A stretch of DNA of 35,352 nucleotides from Rhodospirillales bacterium (GTDB lineage Bacteria; Pseudomonadota; Alphaproteobacteria; Rhodospirillales; SHVQ01): contig SHVQ01000027.1 of NCBI GenBank assembly GCA_009694195.1, positions 1 to 35,352 on the forward strand. Reading direction: 5' to 3'. The notes under the pieces were generated by a model. The model had not been told where the DNA came from. It did no database searches and saw only the letters and a list, made by a program, of their open reading frames with translations. Every line of letters begins with the position of its first letter. Position 1 is the stretch's first letter. This document shows, in pieces, positions 30,693 to 35,352 of the stretch. Position numbers and translations under genes: made by a program.

Positions 30693-31964
30693 ATGGCCAA
30701 GACACAGAAAAAGACACAAAAGAAGGCTCAGAAGACTCAAAAGCGGGCATCCAAATCTTCTGACCGGCCGAAGGCGCCACCGTCGATCGCGACGGCGGAA
30801 TACAAGCAACGCGTCGCCAAGGCGCAGGAGCGGATGGAGGCTGAGCGGCTCGACGCGCTTTTCATCACCAGCGAGGACAACTACCGCTATTTCACGGGAT
30901 TCCAGGGGCCTGTCTGGCAGAACCTGACGCGGCCGCGGTACTGCATTATCCCGCGGGTCGGGGATCCTATCCTCATCGTGCCCACCAGCAATGCCGTGAT
31001 CTGCGCCGAGACTGCGGGATGGATCAAAGACGTGCGCATGTGGATCGCGCCCAATCCCAAGGACGACGGCGTCTCGCTCTGCGCCGACGCGCTGAAATCG
31101 TTCGCAACCAAGTTCAAGCGGATCGGCGCCGAGCTCGGACCGGAAAGCCGCCTCACGATGCCGGTTGGCGATTTCCTCCGTCTCAAGGACAGGCTGGCGC
31201 CGATCGAGGTCGCCGACGGCGATTGGATGGTCCGGCAGATGCGGTTGATCAAGTCGGAGGCCGAGATCAAGCTCATCCGCCACGTCTGCCAGCTCGTCTC
31301 CTTCGCCTTCGAAGGGCTGCCGAAGCAGCTCAAGCCCGGTGACACGGAGCGGACGGCAGCCGAAAAGTTCCAGACGGAGGTTCTTCGCCGGGGCGGCGAA
31401 AAGATCGTCTATCTGGTGGCGACCTCGGGCCGCGGCGGATATCCGTGCATCAACATGAGTCCTTCGGACAAGGTTCTGAAGAAGGGCGACGTCTACATCA
31501 TCGACACGGGCGTCTCCTACGAAGGCTACTACTGCGACTTCGATCGCGACTATTCCTTCGGCAAGCCGTCGGATGCGGTGAAGCGCGCCTATGACGCCGT
31601 GTGGCGGGCGACCGCCGCCGGCATCAAGGCGGCGCGGCCGGGAGCGACGACGGCCGACGTGTGGCGGGCTCAGGCGCAGGTTCTCGCAGACGCGGCGGGC
31701 CTGCCGTTGACCAAGGAAGGCTTCGGCGCCGGGCGTTTCGGCCACGGGCTCGGGCTCCGCATGTGCGAGCCGCCCTCCAACAATCCGGAGGATCATACGC
31801 TGATCAAGCCGAACATGGTGCTCACGATCGAGCCGGGCATTCCGTTCGTGGTCAACGGCGAGAAAAAAATTCTCGTGCACGAGGAAAACATCGTCGTTCG
31901 CGAGAATGGGGCTGAATTGCTGACGCGGCGGGCGCCACGAGAGATCCCGGTCATTCCCTGCTGA
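30693..31964 (+). CDS. M24-family metallopeptidase/aminopeptidase P-like, complete metal site
   Basis: 423 residues. A Lys/Gln-rich tail (1-28, repeated KTQKK units) is followed by a creatinase N-domain (about 36-170) and a pita-bread domain (about 190-423). All five metal ligands are present: Asp271 and Asp282 (IIDTGVSYEGYYCDFDRD), His351 (GHGLG), Glu380 (TIEPGI) and Glu398 (HEENIVV). The substrate histidine normally before the first Asp appears to be Asn254 (CINMSPSDK) when aligned by eye. It could be a Xaa-Pro-type peptidase or a small-molecule amidase. The start at 30693 is chosen for GGAGGGAAC 5-8 bp upstream; the frame is open to 30579 but that extension has no ribosome site or homology. 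It is the fifth M24 protein of the window and the most divergent. Confidence 0.91.
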   Translation: MAKTQKKTQKKAQKTQKRASKSSDRPKAPPSIATAEYKQRVAKAQERMEAERLDALFITSEDNYRYFTGFQGPVWQNLTRPRYCIIPRVGDPILIVPTSNAVICAETAGWIKDVRMWIAPNPKDDGVSLCADALKSFATKFKRIGAELGPESRLTMPVGDFLRLKDRLAPIEVADGDWMVRQMRLIKSEAEIKLIRHVCQLVSFAFEGLPKQLKPGDTERTAAEKFQTEVLRRGGEKIVYLVATSGRGGYPCINMSPSDKVLKKGDVYIIDTGVSYEGYYCDFDRDYSFGKPSDAVKRAYDAVWRATAAGIKAARPGATTADVWRAQAQVLADAAGLPLTKEGFGAGRFGHGLGLRMCEPPSNNPEDHTLIKPNMVLTIEPGIPFVVNGEKKILVHEENIVVRENGAELLTRRAPREIPVIPC

Positions 31965-32063
31965 CGCCCGTCGGCCGGCCGGGGGCGAGGCTGCCGCCGC
32001 ACCGCGGGCGCGTGCTTGCGTGTGGCGAGCGGGCGTACGCCCCACCAACTCCGTCTCAATCGA

Positions 32064-32098
32064 TTGCTTTGGGAAAACGTGGCGGGTATCGTACCGCC
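32064..32098 (+). promoter_or_regulatory. Possible promoter and dyad upstream of the ABC operon
   Basis: TTGCTT (32064-32069) and TATCGT (32087-32092) are 17 bp apart. The latter lies inside an imperfect dyad, GGCGG(G)TA-TCG-TACCGCC (32081-32098). A repressor bound there would cover the -10 box. Both elements are weak matches. Confidence 0.25.
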
Positions 32099-32213
32099 GA
32101 CAGGGAGCAATAAAAGGCTTATCGTCGACCGATCTTTGCAGCCGTGGGAGTGCCACGAAGGCGCTTCCGCGAGCTGAGAGTCGGCGTCATTTCAGAGAGT
32201 GCATCAAGTGCCC

Positions 32214-33317
32214 ATGCCGAAAGAAAGCGATTCGATCGTCCAATTCATCAAGGTTCAGAAGAGCTATGACGGCGAAACATTCGCCGTAAAAAGCCTCGAC
32301 CTGGAGATGCACCGCGGCGAGTTCCTCACGCTGCTCGGGCCCTCGGGGTCGGGGAAGACGACGTGTCTTCTCATGCTGGCCGGGTTCGAGATGGCGACTC
32401 ACGGCGAGATCATCCTGAACGGTCAGTCCATCAACAACGTGCCGGCCCACAAGCGCAATATCGGGATGGTGTTCCAGAACTACGCCCTCTTCCCCCACAA
32501 GACGGTCGAAGGGAACATCGCGTATCCCCTGATGTGCCGCCGGGTCCCGAAACAGGAGATCAAGGAACGGGTCAAGAAGGCGCTCGAGATGGTCCGTCTC
32601 GCGGGCTACGAGAACCGCCTGCCGCGCCAGCTCTCGGGCGGCCAGCAGCAGCGCGTCGCGATTGCCCGTGCGCTCGTTTTCAATCCCCAACTCGTGCTGA
32701 TGGATGAGCCTCTGGGGGCCCTCGATCGTCAGCTCCGCGAGCAGATGCAATACGAGATCCGCAGGCTGCACGAGAATCTCGGCGTCAGCGTTGTGTACGT
32801 GACGCACGATCAGGGGGAGTCCCTGATCATGTCGGATCGAATCGCGGTGCTCAATCTCGGCATCATCGAGCAGCTCGCGAGCCCGACCGAGCTCTACGAC
32901 AAGCCGGAGAACGCCTTCGTCGCTCAGTTCATCGGCGAGAACAACAAGTACATCGGCGAGGTCGTCAGCGTGAACGGCGGCGCGTGCCAGGTTCGCCTTC
33001 CGAACGGCGACATGGTCCAGGCCCTCGCGGTCAACATCGGCCCCGTCGGCAGCAAAACGACTCTGTCCATGCGGCCCGAGAGCATCGTCATCACTCCCAC
33101 CGACGGGCGCTGTCAGAACGTCTACGAGAGCAAGGTCCTCGAGCTCATCTTCCACGGCGATCACTTGCGCGCACGCTTGAAGGTTTGCGGCAACGAGGAA
33201 TTCATCGTGAAAGTTCCGAAGAAGGCCCTCGGCGCCCAGAGCCTCGCGGTCGGCGCGACGGTCCGCGTCGGCTGGACCGTCGAGGATTGCCGCGCCCTCG
33301 ACGCGCCGGCGGCCTGA
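32214..33317 (+). CDS. ABC transporter ATP-binding protein, PotA type
   Basis: 367 residues: nucleotide-binding domain (1-240) and C-terminal TOBE region (about 255-360). Walker A is GPSGSGKTT (42-50), Q-loop Gln88 (FQNYALFPH), signature LSGGQQQR (140-147), Walker B LVLMDEP with Glu165, and H-loop His198 (YVTHDQGES). It powers import through the two permeases encoded downstream, and belongs to the polyamine/opine-type (CUT1-like) importers. It is the only ABC ATPase in the window, so it could also serve the orphan permease pair at 22598-24698. The ATG at 32214 is favoured because the family starts near it; in-frame GTG codons at 32199 and 32208 are alternatives, and no strong ribosome site is seen. 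The following gene begins 4 bp after the stop. Confidence 0.95.
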   Translation: MPKESDSIVQFIKVQKSYDGETFAVKSLDLEMHRGEFLTLLGPSGSGKTTCLLMLAGFEMATHGEIILNGQSINNVPAHKRNIGMVFQNYALFPHKTVEGNIAYPLMCRRVPKQEIKERVKKALEMVRLAGYENRLPRQLSGGQQQRVAIARALVFNPQLVLMDEPLGALDRQLREQMQYEIRRLHENLGVSVVYVTHDQGESLIMSDRIAVLNLGIIEQLASPTELYDKPENAFVAQFIGENNKYIGEVVSVNGGACQVRLPNGDMVQALAVNIGPVGSKTTLSMRPESIVITPTDGRCQNVYESKVLELIFHGDHLRARLKVCGNEEFIVKVPKKALGAQSLAVGATVRVGWTVEDCRALDAPAA

Positions 33318-33321
33318 CCCG

Positions 33322-34575
33322 ATGGCGATCGCAACCGCTGCCCCGCCGATCGACGTCGTCCGCACGGCCGACGGAACACCGCTGAAGGCGAGGCTCCGGC
33401 AGACGGAGCGCGTCCGCAATACGGCCGCGTTCGGCCTCATCCTTCCGCTGCTTGCCTTCACGCTCGTCTTCTTTTTCTTTCCGATCTTCTCGATGCTCGT
33501 GCAGAGCTTCGAGAACAAGGAAATTCCGGCGAACTTTCCCCGTGCCATCGTCGCGCTCAAGTCATGGGGCGGGCAGGGACTGCCGGGCGAGGACGCCTAT
33601 GCGGCCCTCGCATACGATCTCAAGCACGGCTACGACAACAAGACCGTTCCGCGGGCAGCCGTGCGGCTCAATTACGAGATCGCCCAGTTTCGGAGCATGG
33701 TTCTGGCATCCGCCCGCAAGGCGGCGAACTTGCAAACGGGTCCGTACAAAGAAGCGATGATCGGCATCGACGCGCGATGGGGCGAGCGCGAATACTGGGC
33801 CGTTCTCAAGCGGAACAGCTCAACCGTCACCGATCACTACTTTCTCAACGCGCTCGACCTCGAACGCAATGTCGACCAGGAGATCGTGAAGAAGGCGGAG
33901 GACCGGCGCATTTACATCTCCGTGCTTTTCCGCACGTTCTGGATCAGCCTTTTCGTCACCATCCTCTGTCTTCTGCTCGGGTATCCCGTCGCGTACCTGC
34001 TCGCGACCCAGCCCGCGCGGATCAGCAATCTGTTGATGATCTTCGTGCTGCTGCCGTTTTGGACCTCGTTGCTGGTGCGCACGGTCGCGTGGGTCGTGCT
34101 GTTGCAGCAGCAGGGCCTGCTCAACGACCTGATGATCGCTCTTGGTCTCATCAAGGAGCGCGTGCTGCTGGTCTTCAACCGCCCCGGGCTTCTGATCGCG
34201 ATGACCCACGTGCTGCTGCCGTTCATGATCCTGCCGATCTACAGCGTCATGAAAGGCATCGATCCGCAATACATGCGGGCGGCGAAATCGCTTGGCGCGA
34301 GCCCCGCGCTCGCCTTCGCCACGATCTATATTCCGCTCACGTTTCCAGGCATCGGCGCGGGCGTGCTGCTCGTTTTCATCCTGGCGATCGGCTACTACAT
34401 CACGCCCGAGCTGGTCGGCGGCGGCGGCGATCAGATGATCAGCCACTTCATCGCGATCTACACGTCGGAGCTCGTGAACTGGGGGCAAGGATCGGCGTTG
34501 GCCGTCATCCTTCTCGCGGCCGTTCTCGCTCTCTACGCGATCTACGCGCGTTTCTTCAAGTTGAGCCAGATCTAG
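33322..34575 (+). CDS. ABC transporter inner-membrane permease, PotB type, with large periplasmic insert
   Basis: 417 residues. It has the first helix at about 35-55, a roughly 140-residue extra segment, then the five-helix permease core from about 200. The EAA-loop is MRAAKSLGASPALAFATIYIPLTFPG. The N-terminal VRTADGTPLKARLRQTER repeats in the paralogue at 23430-24698, and both share the same insert layout (RAAVRLNYEIAQFRSM versus KRVNYEISATRSL). It forms the channel with the next gene's product. It starts 4 bp after the ATPase stop, so translation is probably coupled. The insert may contact the solute-binding protein. The substrate is unknown. Confidence 0.93.
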   Translation: MAIATAAPPIDVVRTADGTPLKARLRQTERVRNTAAFGLILPLLAFTLVFFFFPIFSMLVQSFENKEIPANFPRAIVALKSWGGQGLPGEDAYAALAYDLKHGYDNKTVPRAAVRLNYEIAQFRSMVLASARKAANLQTGPYKEAMIGIDARWGEREYWAVLKRNSSTVTDHYFLNALDLERNVDQEIVKKAEDRRIYISVLFRTFWISLFVTILCLLLGYPVAYLLATQPARISNLLMIFVLLPFWTSLLVRTVAWVVLLQQQGLLNDLMIALGLIKERVLLVFNRPGLLIAMTHVLLPFMILPIYSVMKGIDPQYMRAAKSLGASPALAFATIYIPLTFPGIGAGVLLVFILAIGYYITPELVGGGGDQMISHFIAIYTSELVNWGQGSALAVILLAAVLALYAIYARFFKLSQI

Positions 34576-34592
34576 AAAAGGGCTGGACGTCT

Positions 34593-35352
34593 ATGGCGCT
34601 CGCACCGACGGCAACTCCCACGGAACGGATCTCCTATTACCTGCTCTGGATATTCTGCGGGGCGATCTTCTTCTTTCTTCTCGTGCCGATTCTCGTCGTG
34701 CTGCCGCTGTCGTTTAATCCGATCTCGTTCTTCACCTATCCGATGTCCGGATTTTCGCTGCGGTGGTACGAAGACTACCTCTTCAGACAGAACTGGCAGC
34801 TCGCGACGCGCAACAGCTTTCTGATCGCGACGCTCACGATGTGCGTGGCGACGCCTCTGGGCACGCTGGCGGCCCTGGGGTTGAACCGCGCGACGTTCAA
34901 ATTCAGGCCGGTTATCGTCGGCGTGTTGATCGCGCCCCTTGTCGTTCCCGTAATCATCACCGCCTGCGGCACCTATTTCTTCTTTTCGTGGCTCGGTCTC
35001 ACCAGCACGTTGACGGGGCTGGTCCTCGCGCACACGGTGTTGGCGACGCCGTTCGTGGTCATCATCGTCACGGCGACGTTGGCGGGGTTCGACACGAATC
35101 TCGTGCGGGCGGCATCGAGCCTCGGAGCAACGCCGGTACGCGTTTTCTTCACCGTCATCATGCCGATCATCATGCCGGGCCTGGTCACGAGCGCCGTGTT
35201 CGCGTTCGTCACCTCGTTCGACGAAGTCGTCATCGTGAATTTCATCGCGAGCGTCGAGCAGCACACGCTGACCCGCGAGATCTGGAAGGGCATCCGCGAA
35301 GAGCTGAGCCCGACGGTGCTGGCCGTCGCCACGATCATGGTGTTGATCTCGG
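34593..35352 (+). CDS. ABC transporter inner-membrane permease, PotC type, 3'-truncated by the window
   Basis: The frame runs open from the ATG at 34593 to the window end; 253 residues are visible of an expected ~275. I translated it by hand: it begins MALAPTATPTERISYYLL, has PILVVLPLSFNPISFF as in the PotC-type product of 22598-23425, and carries the EAA-loop VRAASSLGATPVRVFFTVIMPIIMPGL. SFDEVVIVNF and TREIWKGIREELSPTVLA complete the family pattern. About six helices are expected; the last one is cut. It lies 17 bp after the PotB-type stop, forming an ATPase-permease-permease operon. A binding-protein gene might follow beyond the edge, or the tandem binding proteins at 11080-13490 may serve this system. 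Confidence 0.93.
   Translation, partial: MALAPTATPTERISYYLLWIFCGAIFFFLLVPILVVLPLSFNPISFFTYPMSGFSLRWYEDYLFRQNWQLATRNSFLIATLTMCVATPLGTLAALGLNRATFKFRPVIVGVLIAPLVVPVIITACGTYFFFSWLGLTSTLTGLVLAHTVLATPFVVIIVTATLAGFDTNLVRAASSLGATPVRVFFTVIMPIIMPGLVTSAVFAFVTSFDEVVIVNFIASVEQHTLTREIWKGIREELSPTVLAVATIMVLIS

Overview
The window is a GC-rich bacterial chromosomal stretch, probably from an alphaproteobacterium (Rhizobiales or Rhodospirillales type). This rests on the PleC/PdhS-like histidine kinase at the left edge and on the mix of catabolic and transport families: TctABC, polyamine-type ABC importers, BKACE, DoeA/DoeB-like enzymes and EamA exporters. Taxonomy is an inference from gene content. I see no rRNA, tRNA, CRISPR array, insertion sequence, phage gene or plasmid gene, and no DNA-binding regulator.

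Layout. 1-801: 3' part of a sensor histidine kinase. 820-4538 (minus): three EamA/DMT transporters, one separated from the other two by a TauD-family dioxygenase. 4611-7178 (minus): class-III aminotransferase and an M24 creatinase-fold enzyme. 7383-11015 (plus): an M20 peptidase/deacylase and two more M24 enzymes in tandem. 11080-13490 (minus): two tandem polyamine-type solute-binding proteins, each followed by a GC-rich hairpin terminator. 13815-14726 (plus): BKACE enzyme. 14737-16008 (minus): MFS carrier. 16257-19249 (plus): an apparent operon of a carbamoylase-type M20 hydrolase, a GST-like protein and a DoeB-like deacetylase. 19252-20082 (minus): nitrilase-fold amidohydrolase. 20222-22565: three SDR dehydrogenases, one lacking the usual catalytic lysine. 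22598-24698 (minus): a PotB/PotC-type permease pair without ATPase. 24913-27919 (minus): complete TctCBA tripartite carboxylate transporter. 28219-31964 (plus): M24 enzyme, threonine-aldolase-type PLP lyase, and an M24 enzyme with a complete metal site. 32214-35352 (plus): polyamine-type ABC ATPase and two permeases, the last cut by the window edge.

How the genes may work together. Nearly everything imports or hydrolyses small nitrogenous compounds: ABC importers and a carboxylate carrier bring substrates in; amide, amidine or N-acyl bonds are opened by M24, M20, nitrilase and DoeB-like hydrolases; amino groups and side chains are then handled by the aminotransferase, aldolase, BKACE and SDRs. 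Four of the five M24 proteins have lost most metal ligands and resemble ectoine hydrolase DoeA/EutD, and a DoeB-like deacetylase is present. The region therefore looks like a catabolic island for ectoine-like, N-acyl-diamino or related compounds, with an expanded enzyme set. The actual substrates cannot be read from sequence.
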